From an uncultured Bacteroidia bacterium (GTDB lineage Bacteria > Bacteroidota > Bacteroidia > Bacteroidales > UBA932), in NCBI GenBank assembly GCA_902798975.1, contig CADBYT010000008.1, positions 83,645-147,644 on the forward strand: a DNA stretch of 64,000 nt, in the 5' to 3' direction. The notes under the pieces were generated by a model. That model saw nothing but the letters and a program-made list of their open reading frames with translations, made no database searches and had not been told where the DNA came from. Of this stretch, positions 8,168 to 16,942 are shown piece by piece. The position numbers and the translations under genes were made by a program. Every line of letters starts with the position of its first letter. Position 1 is the stretch's first letter.

Positions 8168-10036
8168 TCAGCGACGCAGGGGGTCCGGGGGGAACGCCCC
8201 CCGGTCATCCAGAAGCCATTTTCCCCAGAAAATGGCTTCGGCGGCAGCATCGTGCAGATGCTGCTTTCCGCGGTATCCGTGCATCCCGTCGGGATAGATT
8301 CGCGTCTCGAACTGATAGCCCGCCTGCTGGAGGGCGTCGATCAGCTGCAGGGTATTCTGGAAATGGACATTGTCGTCGCCGGTGCCGTGCGTCAGGCAGA
8401 GCGCGTTCGGCAGCGGCTTGGGGCCGTCGCCCGCGAAGACGGAAGGGACCCAGGTCATCACCGAGGCTTCGGCATAACCGTCCGGATTCGCCTGCGGCGT
8501 ATCCATGAAGCGCTCGGTGTAGTGCGTGTCATAGAGATGCCAGTCGTACACCCCGCCGCCGGCGATGCCGCAGCGGAAATACTGCGGATAGCGCAGCACC
8601 AGCATCGCGGTGGTCGTGCCGCCGAAGGAGAAACCCTTCACGCCGATGCGCGAGCCGTCCACGTAAGGAAGCGCCTGCAGCCATTTCGCCCAGGCGATGT
8701 AGTCCTGCAGCTCGATCACCGTCATCCGGCGGAACGCCTGGTCCATGCCCCGGCGCCCGTTCTCCCCCGACGAGCGGGGATCCACAACGATGTAGATGAC
8801 GCCGTTCTCGTAGCACCAGTCGTCCGAGGCGTCGCGATCGCCCCAGCTGTCGCGCACATAGGGCGTGCCAGGGCCGCCGTAAAGCTGCATCTGCACGGGA
8901 TATTTCTTCGCCGGGTCAAACCCGGCCGGCAGCGACATCAGGCCATACAAGTCAAATCCGTCATGCTCAATCTGGATGATGCGCGGGGAAGGATGAGCGG
9001 CCGGAGCCTCCACCAGCGTCGAATCAATCTTCATCGAATATTTGTCCGTCCGGCCCGAAACGGCCACCCAGGGCATCCGGGCAGTGGAGGCGGCCGCCTG
9101 GAACGTTTTCCCGTCCTCAGAAATCTGCACGCCTGCCACGTTCAGGTCCGGATCCGTCAAAACCGTAATCCGGCCCCTTCGATCCAGCCGGTAGAGTGTC
9201 GTGTGCAGACGCGAATCCCGCTTCGCCGTAAACCACACGTCCCCTTTTTTTTCATCCACCTTCATCAGGCTGATATTCCAGTTCTCCCCCTCCGTCAGGC
9301 GCTTCAGCGTGCCGTCGTAGCCGAGGAAGTAGATCTGCTCCCAGCCCGTCTCGAAATTGCGCGCCATGTAGAGGCCCTTGTCCGTGAAAATCATGCCCTC
9401 GATCCATTCCACCCACGCATCCGGATACTCCTCATGGTAGACCTGCCGCCTGGATCCGTCCCGTACGCTCACGGCATACAGGTCCAGCACGGACTGCCGG
9501 CGCGGCTCGCGCGAGACATAGAGTTCCTGCGAATCCGCCCCCCAGAAGGGCGTGCCGAAATACTGCTCCGGCGAATCGTCAAAGTCCGCCCAGACGGGCT
9601 CCGCGCCCGCCCGCGCCTCGATGATGCCGATACGCACGGAAGGGTTCGCCTCCCCCGCCTTGGGATAACGCGTCTGGTGCAGCGTCCCGTCCTGCCCGAA
9701 GGGCGAATAGATGGGGAACATCGGCACGGACGAATTGTCGAAGCGGTAGAACCCGATACGCTGCGAATCCGGACTCCACCAGAAGGCCAGGTAGCGCGAC
9801 GGGCGCCCGAAAATCTCCTCATAATACACCCAGGAGGCATAGCCGTTCAGAATCAGCTCCGACCCGTCGAAGGTCAGGCGCGTCTCCCTGGCATCGGCCA
9901 CCGAGCGCACCCAAAGGTCACCCCCGCGGGTGAAGGCTTCCATCGTCCCGTCGGGAGACGGCGTCACATTCTGGTCCTGGGCCCCCAGCCCGAAGGACAG
10001 ACATGCCAAAAAGAAGATAATCAGGATCTTTTTCAT
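8168..10036 (-). CDS. Dipeptidyl peptidase IV-like S9B prolyl peptidase
   Basis: The 622-residue protein has a signal peptide (MKKILIIFFLACLSFGLGAQ), a beta-propeller with the S9B double-Glu motif WVYYEEIF that holds the substrate amino terminus, and a C-terminal alpha/beta hydrolase. The triad reads Ser470 (GFSFGG in place of the usual GWSYGG), Asp554 (GTGDDNVHF) and His586 (PDGMHGYRG). It should release X-Pro dipeptides from peptides in the periplasm. It is shorter than usual for the family (about 720 residues). The start overlaps the helicase stop by ATGA. The extreme C-terminus (DDRGAFPPDPLRR) is translated from a GC palindrome: an earlier stop, still visible in the duplicated copy at 8108, has been lost. 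Confidence 0.9.
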   Translation of the reverse strand: MKKILIIFFLACLSFGLGAQDQNVTPSPDGTMEAFTRGGDLWVRSVADARETRLTFDGSELILNGYASWVYYEEIFGRPSRYLAFWWSPDSQRIGFYRFDNSSVPMFPIYSPFGQDGTLHQTRYPKAGEANPSVRIGIIEARAGAEPVWADFDDSPEQYFGTPFWGADSQELYVSREPRRQSVLDLYAVSVRDGSRRQVYHEEYPDAWVEWIEGMIFTDKGLYMARNFETGWEQIYFLGYDGTLKRLTEGENWNISLMKVDEKKGDVWFTAKRDSRLHTTLYRLDRRGRITVLTDPDLNVAGVQISEDGKTFQAAASTARMPWVAVSGRTDKYSMKIDSTLVEAPAAHPSPRIIQIEHDGFDLYGLMSLPAGFDPAKKYPVQMQLYGGPGTPYVRDSWGDRDASDDWCYENGVIYIVVDPRSSGENGRRGMDQAFRRMTVIELQDYIAWAKWLQALPYVDGSRIGVKGFSFGGTTTAMLVLRYPQYFRCGIAGGGVYDWHLYDTHYTERFMDTPQANPDGYAEASVMTWVPSVFAGDGPKPLPNALCLTHGTGDDNVHFQNTLQLIDALQQAGYQFETRIYPDGMHGYRGKQHLHDAAAEAIFWGKWLLDDRGAFPPDPLRR

Positions 10037-11469
10037 ACGAAAAACCGGTCATTGAAATTCACGAGATACACTTGCTTCACCGCCCGCGTCAGGGCGGTGT
10101 ACAGCCATTTCAGGTCGTCGAGCGTCTGCTCGTCCTGCCAGAAGGGACAGTCGATGAACACGCAGTCCCACTGCCCGCCCTGCGATTTGTGGCAGGTGAT
10201 GGCTTCGGCATATTTGAGCTGGAGGGCGTTGAAATACGGATCTTCCCGCACCGCCTCCCAGATTTTCTTCTTCGTTCCCCGGTCGGCATAGTCCGCCGAC
10301 ACGCCCTGGTACAGGGTATTCTGCTGCTCGTAGGTCAGCGAGGCCGACTCGGATTCGAGCGTGTCCAGGCACACCTTCGCTTTCAACTCCACGTCGTCGT
10401 AGTCCGGAAAACTGAGCGTCGCCGTCGCGAAATGCAGTCCGTAGCGATCCTCGTAGTTCCCGATGCGGACCAGTTTGGCGATGTCGCCGTTGGCGATATA
10501 GTCCATCCCGGGCACGTCCTCCACGAACTGGTAGCAGTTCTTGACGATCATCAGCTTGTCCCCGCGGACCAGGCGTTCCTCCTTGAACTGCACCGTCGAG
10601 CGCACGCCCAGGTTGTAGCGTATCGCCCGCTTGTTGGAGCGGCACAGGATCACGGTGCCGTCCTCGCCATAGCGCCCGTAGGCGTCGGACAGGGTTTCGA
10701 TCAGCTCTCCCCCGCCGATGCGCACCATGTCGTCCGTCCCGCGCAGGTCCAGCTTCAGGCCGGCGAAAGTCTCGTCGCCGGTACTGCCGGCAATGATTTC
10801 ACGCAGCTGCGTGGCATTGCGAAGGATCCCCGATTCGGCCGCCTGGCGCACCACGGACGTCAGTTCCGCGTAGCGCACGCCCCCGAAGCCGTCCATGCAG
10901 GCCTTCGACAGCGCGGGCGAGGCGTCCAGCCCCACGGGCGGCAGCTGCGCGGCATCCCCGATCAGGATGAGCCGGCAGTCCAGGCCGTTGCGCACGAATT
11001 CCACCAGGTCCTCCAGCAGGTTACCCGTACCGAACGCGGCGGAGCCCTGCGACGGGGCGGCATCCACGCCGATCAGGGACACTTCGTCCACGACGAAAAG
11101 CGTCCCCCTGGCCTTGTTGGGCGACAGGGAAAACTGCCCGAATCCGTCGCTGCCGACGGACTTCTGGCGGTAAATATGTTTGTGAATGGTATAAGCGGGA
11201 CGGTGCGAGATGCCCGACAGGACCTTCGCGGCGCGGCCCGTCGGGGCCAGCAGCACAGACTGCGTTCCCACGTCGCGCAGCGCCGTGATCACGGCCGCGA
11301 TGGCCGTCGTCTTGCCGGTGCCGGCATAACCGTTCACCACGAGGATGTCGGCATCGTCACAAGTCACGAACGCCGCCACCTCGCGGAACAACCGCGCCTG
11401 GCAGGGCGTCGGCTCCGCCTTGAAGTGTTTCAGGAACTGTTGCTCCAGGAAGTCCGCGCGATCCATCAT
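10033..11469 (-). CDS. RecD-like SF1 DNA helicase
   Basis: The 478-residue ATPase shows Walker A NGYAGTGKTT near residue 46, motif LAPTGRAAKVL, Walker B FVVDEVSLI, motif III GDAAQLPPVG and the C-terminal UvrD-like KSQGGQW...YTALTRA motifs. This is the RecD/RecD2 branch of superfamily 1B helicases, in the short form common in Bacteroidota that lacks the RecBC partners. It likely works in DNA recombination or repair in the cytoplasm. Start is ATG 11469 or 11466; the stop of trkH overlaps the first codon by one base (TAATG) and the next gene overlaps by ATGA, so the four genes from 13747 to 8168 should be co-translated, though their functions look unrelated. Confidence 0.88.
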   Translation of the reverse strand: MMDRADFLEQQFLKHFKAEPTPCQARLFREVAAFVTCDDADILVVNGYAGTGKTTAIAAVITALRDVGTQSVLLAPTGRAAKVLSGISHRPAYTIHKHIYRQKSVGSDGFGQFSLSPNKARGTLFVVDEVSLIGVDAAPSQGSAAFGTGNLLEDLVEFVRNGLDCRLILIGDAAQLPPVGLDASPALSKACMDGFGGVRYAELTSVVRQAAESGILRNATQLREIIAGSTGDETFAGLKLDLRGTDDMVRIGGGELIETLSDAYGRYGEDGTVILCRSNKRAIRYNLGVRSTVQFKEERLVRGDKLMIVKNCYQFVEDVPGMDYIANGDIAKLVRIGNYEDRYGLHFATATLSFPDYDDVELKAKVCLDTLESESASLTYEQQNTLYQGVSADYADRGTKKKIWEAVREDPYFNALQLKYAEAITCHKSQGGQWDCVFIDCPFWQDEQTLDDLKWLYTALTRAVKQVYLVNFNDRFFV

Positions 11470-12926
11470 TACTCGCGGGCGCGTTTGTCGAAGATCATGG
11501 CCACGACGGCCAGCACCGGATAGATTTCGATACGTCCGAGGAACATGTCCACAGAGAAAATCAATTTGCCAAGCGCCGGAATGCCGTTGAACGAGCCCAT
11601 CGTGCCGAGTTCGCCGTAGGCCGGGCCCACATTGCCCAGGCTCGTGACCGAGGCGATGAAACTGTTCTGATGGTCCACGCCCACGAAGAGGCTGAGCGCC
11701 ACGGACAATGCGATCAGGAAGCCGTAGAGCGCCAGGTACAGCAGGTGCGGCGACACCTCTTCGTCGCGCAGGATGCGCTTGCCGAGGCGGACCTCATTGA
11801 CCGAAGACGGGTGCAGGATCCGGTTGATCCGGCGACCAACCGACTTGAACAGCAGGATGATACGGTCCACCTTGACGCCGCCCGACGTGGATCCGGCACT
11901 GCCGCACATCACGGCGGAAAACATCAGTACCATCACGATCCACAGCGGCCATTCCGCATTGTCCAGGATGGCGAAACCGGAGGTCGTCGTGACGCAGAGC
12001 GTCTCGAAAAGGCCGTTCCAGAGGGCATTGCCCCAGGTCGGGCAGATGCCGTTCCCGCGCAGTCCGGCACCCACGATGAAGGCCATGACCAGCACCCAGA
12101 AGGTATAGAATTTCACGACCGGGTTGTCGTAGGGCTTGTTGGAGCGCGTGACGATGGCCAGGTAGATGACGCCGAAGTGCAGCGACGACAGGTACATGAA
12201 CAGCATCGTGATACCCTCGATCCAGCGGGAATCGAACGCGGCGATGGACAGGTTGCGCGAGCTGAATCCGCCCGTGGCGCTGACGCTCATCGCGTGGCAG
12301 GCCGCGTCGAAAACCGGCATGCCGGCAATGATGTAGGAGATGAAAGACAGGACAAGGATGCCCAGGTACACGTAGGCGAAAATATAGACCGTCTTGTTGG
12401 TCCGGGTGGAATAGCCGCCCCGCGACAGCGAGGTCAGCTCCATGTTCGTCAGGCGCATCTTCATCTGGTTGGAACCCGGGATGAGCAGCAGCAGGAAGAC
12501 CACGACTCCCAAGCCGCCGATGAAGTGCGTGGACGCCCGCCAGAAGAGCAGGCTCTTCGGCAGCGCCTCGATATCGTCCAGGATGGTCGCGCCCGTGGTC
12601 GTGAAGCCGCTCACGGACTCGAACCAGGCGTTCTGCAGGGTGAACGGACCGCCCCACAGGGCATAGGGCAGCATGCCGAAGATGAAGGACAGAAACCAGG
12701 AAAGGGTGATGATCACATAGCCCTCCTTCAGCGTAATCGCCGGCGTTTCCCGGACGAAGATGAAGGGGAAAATGCCCACGATGAAGGTGATCAGGAAGGA
12801 AATCGATAGCGCGGCGAGCGCGGAATCACGCCCGTTCAGCAACGACACACCCACCGACAGCAGCATGAAGAGCGCACTGACGAGGAGGGCGTAACCGATA
12901 TTCCTGCTGATTAGCTTCCAGTTCAT
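11469..12926 (-). CDS. trkH: TrkH-family potassium uptake channel
   Basis: The 485-residue membrane protein has the TrkH/KtrB layout: many hydrophobic segments and four pore loops with filter-like sequences (SVSGFTTTGAT, SVSATGGFSSRN, VTTTSGFAI, TSLGNVGPAYG). It moves K+ across the inner membrane, normally gated by a TrkA/KtrA RCK subunit, which is not in this window. The start overlaps the stop of the upstream HAMP-like receptor by ATGA and the stop overlaps the helicase start, so expression is likely coupled to both. Confidence 0.9.
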   Translation of the reverse strand: MNWKLISRNIGYALLVSALFMLLSVGVSLLNGRDSALAALSISFLITFIVGIFPFIFVRETPAITLKEGYVIITLSWFLSFIFGMLPYALWGGPFTLQNAWFESVSGFTTTGATILDDIEALPKSLLFWRASTHFIGGLGVVVFLLLLIPGSNQMKMRLTNMELTSLSRGGYSTRTNKTVYIFAYVYLGILVLSFISYIIAGMPVFDAACHAMSVSATGGFSSRNLSIAAFDSRWIEGITMLFMYLSSLHFGVIYLAIVTRSNKPYDNPVVKFYTFWVLVMAFIVGAGLRGNGICPTWGNALWNGLFETLCVTTTSGFAILDNAEWPLWIVMVLMFSAVMCGSAGSTSGGVKVDRIILLFKSVGRRINRILHPSSVNEVRLGKRILRDEEVSPHLLYLALYGFLIALSVALSLFVGVDHQNSFIASVTSLGNVGPAYGELGTMGSFNGIPALGKLIFSVDMFLGRIEIYPVLAVVAMIFDKRARE

Positions 12927-13747
12927 TTCTTGCCCATGGTCTTGATCCGGCTGCGGAACTGGCGGTTCTCATTGGCCAGCTCGGAAATCCCTTCGTTGAG
13001 CTGCGTGAGCTGGTCGTCGCCGTCAAACTTGACCGAATATTTCTTGTCCTGCGAGCGGTAGGCGTTCAGCCCGTCCAGCATGCGGTAGAGCGGATTCACA
13101 TAGAAGGCCAGCAGGAAGAAGAGCAGCATCACCACCAGCAGCAGGCCCACGCCCACCGCCACGATACCCGGAATGATGCTCCGGTAGAAGCCGCCCTCGA
13201 AGGTCGCGGAATTCTTCGCAAGGTCCTGATAGATGGCTTCCGACAGGGAGTTCAGGTCCGTGCGCAGCCTGTCGTAGCGCGGCTGCAGCCGCTCGAAGTA
13301 CCAGGAACGCGAGTCGATGAAATCCGACTGGAGCACGTCCTCCAGTTCGAGCGAAGTCAGCATGTAGGCGGAATAGGAATACATCACCGAGTCCGCCAGC
13401 GGCTTCACCTGGTTGGACGGCACGCTCGAGCGGAGCGAGTCGCAGTGGGATTTGAAGTACTCGTCGTCGAAGGCGGGCACCCGCAGGGAGGTCTCGTCGC
13501 CGATGACTTCCAGGATCTGCAGGTTGTAGGTATTGCTCATGTCGGCCAGTCGGTTGGCCACGTTGATGCTGCTGATATCATCCGCGATCAGGTCGGACAC
13601 GTAGTTGCTCATCCCGGAGTACTCCATCACGGAAATCAGGAGGGAAACCAGCAGGATGGCGGCGATGGACGACAAACTCAGAATGAGTTTCGTACGTATG
13701 GAGAGCCGGCGCTCGCGGAGCCATTTGAAGAATTTTCCGAATGCCAT
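12923..13747 (-). CDS. Two-TM HAMP-like sensor protein without an output domain
   Basis: The 274-residue protein has a basic N-terminus, TM1 at about 20-43, a roughly 150-residue periplasmic helical domain like the four-helix ligand-binding modules of chemoreceptors, TM2 at about 193-216, then a short HAMP-like stretch with a coiled tail ending at residue 274. The family usually continues into a kinase, cyclase or methyl-accepting domain; here nothing follows. It is the first gene of the trkH-helicase-peptidase unit and overlaps trkH by four bases. It might modulate TrkH directly, but this is inference from position only. Confidence 0.7.
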   Translation of the reverse strand: MAFGKFFKWLRERRLSIRTKLILSLSSIAAILLVSLLISVMEYSGMSNYVSDLIADDISSINVANRLADMSNTYNLQILEVIGDETSLRVPAFDDEYFKSHCDSLRSSVPSNQVKPLADSVMYSYSAYMLTSLELEDVLQSDFIDSRSWYFERLQPRYDRLRTDLNSLSEAIYQDLAKNSATFEGGFYRSIIPGIVAVGVGLLLVVMLLFFLLAFYVNPLYRMLDGLNAYRSQDKKYSVKFDGDDQLTQLNEGISELANENRQFRSRIKTMGKK

Positions 13748-13772
13748 TATTAAATTTCTTCAAAAATTATGG

Positions 13773-13780
13773 CAAATATA
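13773..13780 (-). promoter_or_regulatory. -7 box (TATATTTG) of the trkH operon
   Basis: Minus-strand TATATTTG 26 bases before the ATG at 13747. It is the only good promoter upstream of the four overlapping genes. Confidence 0.55.
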
Positions 13781-13792
13781 CGGAATATTTTA

Positions 13793-13800
13793 TATTTTTG
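13793..13800 (+). promoter_or_regulatory. -7 box (TATTTTTG) of the ROK/ABC-F unit
   Basis: TATTTTTG ends 24 bases before the chosen ATG at 13825 and argues against the upstream ATG at 13741. Confidence 0.5.
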
Positions 13801-13824
13801 CACAACTTGAAAACCCGAACCGAA

Positions 13825-15027
13825 ATGACATCTTCATTCCTTAACGACACATCTGGCAAAAGCGCTGCGGTCAAGCGTGAAATTCTTCGTTTGTGCATCA
13901 CGCACAATAATTTCAGCATTGCCGACTTCAGCCGTGCGTTGGGGATCAGCGTACCCACCATCACCAAGTTCGTCTCCGAGCTCATCGAGGACGATTTCCT
14001 CAAGGACGAGGGCAAGGTGGGCACTTCCGGCGGACGCCGTCCCAGCGTGTACGGCCTCAATCCGGATGCGGGTTATTTCGTGGGCGTGGACGTGGCGCGT
14101 CACCACTTCCACATCGCCATCAGCGATTTCAAGGGCAAGGTCATTTCCTACATCCAGGACATCGAGTTCGTGCTCGTGGCCAACGAGAACTCCTTCCGTA
14201 CCATGTGCCGTATGGTCATGGACCAGGTGATCGCCAGCGGCATTCCCTGGATCAAGGTGCTCGGCGTGGGCGTGAGCCTCTCCGGCCGCGTCAACCCCGA
14301 GAAGGGCTACAGCCTCACCTATTTCGTCAGCGACGACCTGCCCCTCGGCAGCATCTTCCAGAAGGAATTCAACGTCCCCGTGACCATCGAGAACGATTCC
14401 CGCGCCATGGCCTACGGCGAATACATGTCGCTCGGCAAGAAGGTCGACCCGGACATGATCTTCATCAACGTCAGCTGGGGCCTCGGCATGGGCATCATCA
14501 TGGACGGCAAGCTTTATTACGGCAAGTCCGGCTATTCCGGCGAGCTGGGGCACTTCCCCGTCCTGGACAACGACATCATCTGCCGCTGCGGCAAGGTCGG
14601 CTGCCTGGAGACGGGCGCCTCCGGTTCCGCGCTGCACCGCATGATCATCGAGAAGCTCAAAAAGGGCCAGGCCTCTTCGATGGCCGACACCTTCAACCGC
14701 AAGGGCGACGTGGAGCTGGATGAGATCCTGCGCGCCGTCGAGGAAGGCGACGTGCTCGCCATCGACGCCATCGGCCAGATCGGCGACACGCTCGGCCGCG
14801 GCATTTCCGGCGTGCTGAACGTCTTCAACCCGGGCCTCGTGGTCATCGGCGGCCGCCTCATCGTCGGCAAGGACTACCTCCTGCTCCCGATCAAGACGGC
14901 AGTCAACCGCCTCTCCCTGCCGCGCGTCTCCGCCGACACCACCATCGTCCTCTCGCAGCTGGGCCGCAAGGCCGCCTCGGTCGGCGACTGCCTGCTGTCC
15001 CGCTCCCGCGTGCTGGGCCTGATGTAG
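13825..15027 (+). CDS. ROK-family transcriptional regulator (NagC/Mlc/XylR type)
   Basis: The 400-residue protein starts with a winged helix-turn-helix (NNFSIADFSRALGISVPTI and recognition residues) and continues with a ROK sugar-kinase fold. The ROK zinc motif is intact (CRCGKVGCLET), preceded by GELGHFPV. Proteins of this make-up repress sugar genes and respond to a sugar or its phosphate. Kinase activity is doubtful because regulators of this class usually lack it. The ATG at 13825 fits the promoter at 13793. ABC-F follows one base after the stop, so both share a transcript. Targets are not evident; the xyl operon is 11 kb away. Confidence 0.85.
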   Translation: MTSSFLNDTSGKSAAVKREILRLCITHNNFSIADFSRALGISVPTITKFVSELIEDDFLKDEGKVGTSGGRRPSVYGLNPDAGYFVGVDVARHHFHIAISDFKGKVISYIQDIEFVLVANENSFRTMCRMVMDQVIASGIPWIKVLGVGVSLSGRVNPEKGYSLTYFVSDDLPLGSIFQKEFNVPVTIENDSRAMAYGEYMSLGKKVDPDMIFINVSWGLGMGIIMDGKLYYGKSGYSGELGHFPVLDNDIICRCGKVGCLETGASGSALHRMIIEKLKKGQASSMADTFNRKGDVELDEILRAVEEGDVLAIDAIGQIGDTLGRGISGVLNVFNPGLVVIGGRLIVGKDYLLLPIKTAVNRLSLPRVSADTTIVLSQLGRKAASVGDCLLSRSRVLGLM

Positions 15028-15028
15028 T

Positions 15029-16942
15029 ATGCCCAGCTACCTGCAGATCGAGAACATTTCCAAGGCCTACGGCCCCAAGATCCTTTTCGAGCACATCGGC
15101 TTCAACATCAACGAAGGCGACAAGATTGCCCTGATCGCTCCCAACGGCACGGGCAAGACTTCCCTGCTGCGCATTCTCGCCGGGGAGGACAAGTCCGACT
15201 CCGGCGGACGGATTCTGTTTTTGAAAGACATCCGCATTGCCTTCCTGAAGCAGGAATACGACTACGATCCGGCGCTCACGATCGAGGAACAGATTCGCCG
15301 GTCCAGCCGTCGAATGACGGAGCAGTTCCATGAGGAGGAGTTGCGCGATTACTGGCAGCGTGTACGCGAAATCCTGACCTCCTTTCGCCTCCCGGACCTC
15401 CGGAAGCCCATGTCCGCCCTTTCGGGCGGAGAAGTCAAACGCGTGGCGCTCAGCGAGTTGCTTGCCCTGCAGGCCGACTTCCTCATCCTCGACGAGCCCA
15501 CCAACCACCTGGACATCGAGGCCATTGAGTTTCTGGAGGGCTACCTCAGGCGCAGCCGCTGCACCCTGCTGATGGTCACGCACGACCGCTATTTCCTCGA
15601 CCGCGTATGCAATACCGTGATGGAGCTGGACCACGGCGCCGTCTATATCTATAAGGGGAACTACCAGAATTACCTGGAGAAGCGCGACGAGCGCATCGCC
15701 CAGTACAACGCCGAGACCGACAAGGTCCGCAACCTGCTCCGGCGCGAGCTGGAGTGGATCCACGCCACGCCCTGCGCCCGCACCGGCAAGGCCCAGTACC
15801 GCATCAATGCCTTCCATGAGCTGGCGGACCGCGCCGCGCAGGTCTATACGACCAAACAGATCACCCTCGAGGGGGTGGGCGGCGCTTCCCGCCTCGGCGG
15901 CAAGATCATCAATTGCAAGGGGGTCAATTACGACTGGGAGGGTATCCCGATGCTGCGGGATTTCACCTACAATTTCCAGCGCTGCGACAAGATCGGCATC
16001 GTGGGGCGCAACGGCGTCGGCAAGTCCACTTTCCTCGATCTGCTGACCGGCGCCATCGCACCCGACAGCGGCCTCATCGACCGGGGCGAGACGCTTAAGA
16101 TCGGCTACTATCGCCAGCAGGGCATGGAGTTCCGGCCGGGCGACACGGTACTGGACATCGTGCCCGATACGCGCCTGCTGGGGCATTTCCTTTTCCCGCA
16201 CGACATGCTGGCCACGCGGGTGGAGCGGTTGTCCGGCGGCGAGAAGCGGCGGCTTTACCTGCTCACCATCCTGATGCAGGAGCCCAACCTGCTGATCCTC
16301 GACGAGCCGACGAACGACCTGGACATCGTCACGCTCAACATCCTCGAAGAATACCTGAAGGAATTCCAGGGCAGCCTGCTGATCGTCAGCCACGACCGCC
16401 ATTTCCTCGACCGCGTCACCGACCACCTCCTGGTCTTCTGTGGAGACGGCGTCGTCAAAGACTTCATCGGCTCCTTCTCGGAATATCGCGCGTACATCCG
16501 CGATCACGAAGCTGCCCAGCGGCGGGCGCTGGCCTCCGCGCGGCCCGGTGTGCCTGCGTCTCGGCGTCCATCCTCGCTTTCCGCTGACGCGGAAACCGGA
16601 TTCGGCGGAACTAATCCTGCTGCGGCTGAACCTTCGCCGTCAGGCAGCACCGCTGCCGCTTCTACAACGCCAACGCGCAGCGCCCGCCCGTCCAATAGTC
16701 ATTCCGGGCTTGACCCGGAATCTCGTCCCAAGCCCCGGAAACTGACGTGGAAAGAACAGCGGGAGCTGGAGGCGATCGAGGCGGAGCTGCCGCAACTCGA
16801 GGCAGAGAAGGCGGAGCTGGAAGCGAAGATGTCCAGCGGCACCCTCCCCTACGCCGAGCTCCAGGCCGCCTCCGAACGCATCCAGACGCTGATGAACGAA
16901 ATCAGCCAGCGCGAAGAGCGCTGGCTGGAACTGTCGGACTAA
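15029..16942 (+). CDS. ABC-F ATPase with a repeat-derived linker
   Basis: The 637-residue soluble protein holds two ABC domains (Walker A APNGTGKTS at 37-45 and VGRNGVGKS in the second; signatures LSGGE in both; DEPTNHLDIEAIEF and DEPTNDLDIVTLNI) joined by the ABC-F linker, and a C-terminal coiled coil. ABC-F proteins act on the ribosome, rescuing stalled or drug-bound complexes (Uup/EttA type); the exact subclass is not clear. Between the second ABC domain and the coiled coil, about residues 505-575 are low-complexity Ser/Pro/Ala/Thr, and include SHSGLDPESR, the translation of a palindrome found elsewhere in the window. The stop overlaps the yicC stop by two bases on opposite strands. Confidence 0.9.
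   Translation: MPSYLQIENISKAYGPKILFEHIGFNINEGDKIALIAPNGTGKTSLLRILAGEDKSDSGGRILFLKDIRIAFLKQEYDYDPALTIEEQIRRSSRRMTEQFHEEELRDYWQRVREILTSFRLPDLRKPMSALSGGEVKRVALSELLALQADFLILDEPTNHLDIEAIEFLEGYLRRSRCTLLMVTHDRYFLDRVCNTVMELDHGAVYIYKGNYQNYLEKRDERIAQYNAETDKVRNLLRRELEWIHATPCARTGKAQYRINAFHELADRAAQVYTTKQITLEGVGGASRLGGKIINCKGVNYDWEGIPMLRDFTYNFQRCDKIGIVGRNGVGKSTFLDLLTGAIAPDSGLIDRGETLKIGYYRQQGMEFRPGDTVLDIVPDTRLLGHFLFPHDMLATRVERLSGGEKRRLYLLTILMQEPNLLILDEPTNDLDIVTLNILEEYLKEFQGSLLIVSHDRHFLDRVTDHLLVFCGDGVVKDFIGSFSEYRAYIRDHEAAQRRALASARPGVPASRRPSSLSADAETGFGGTNPAAAEPSPSGSTAAASTTPTRSARPSNSHSGLDPESRPKPRKLTWKEQRELEAIEAELPQLEAEKAELEAKMSSGTLPYAELQAASERIQTLMNEISQREERWLELSD
16698..16724 (+). repeat. ATTCCGGG palindrome inside the ABC-F gene
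   Basis: ATTCCGGG-CTTGA-CCCGGAAT forms an 8-bp stem with a 5-base loop within the coding frame. The same family occurs at 34321, 46042 and 62761. Confidence 0.8.

Noticed and set aside
8054-10291. 745-residue plus-strand ORF
   Set aside because: Antisense of the S9B peptidase, rich in Arg and His as expected from G+C-rich shadow frames.
13825-15027. ROK protein as the regulator of xylBAE
   Set aside because: It is 11 kb away in its own unit, and no shared operator was found.
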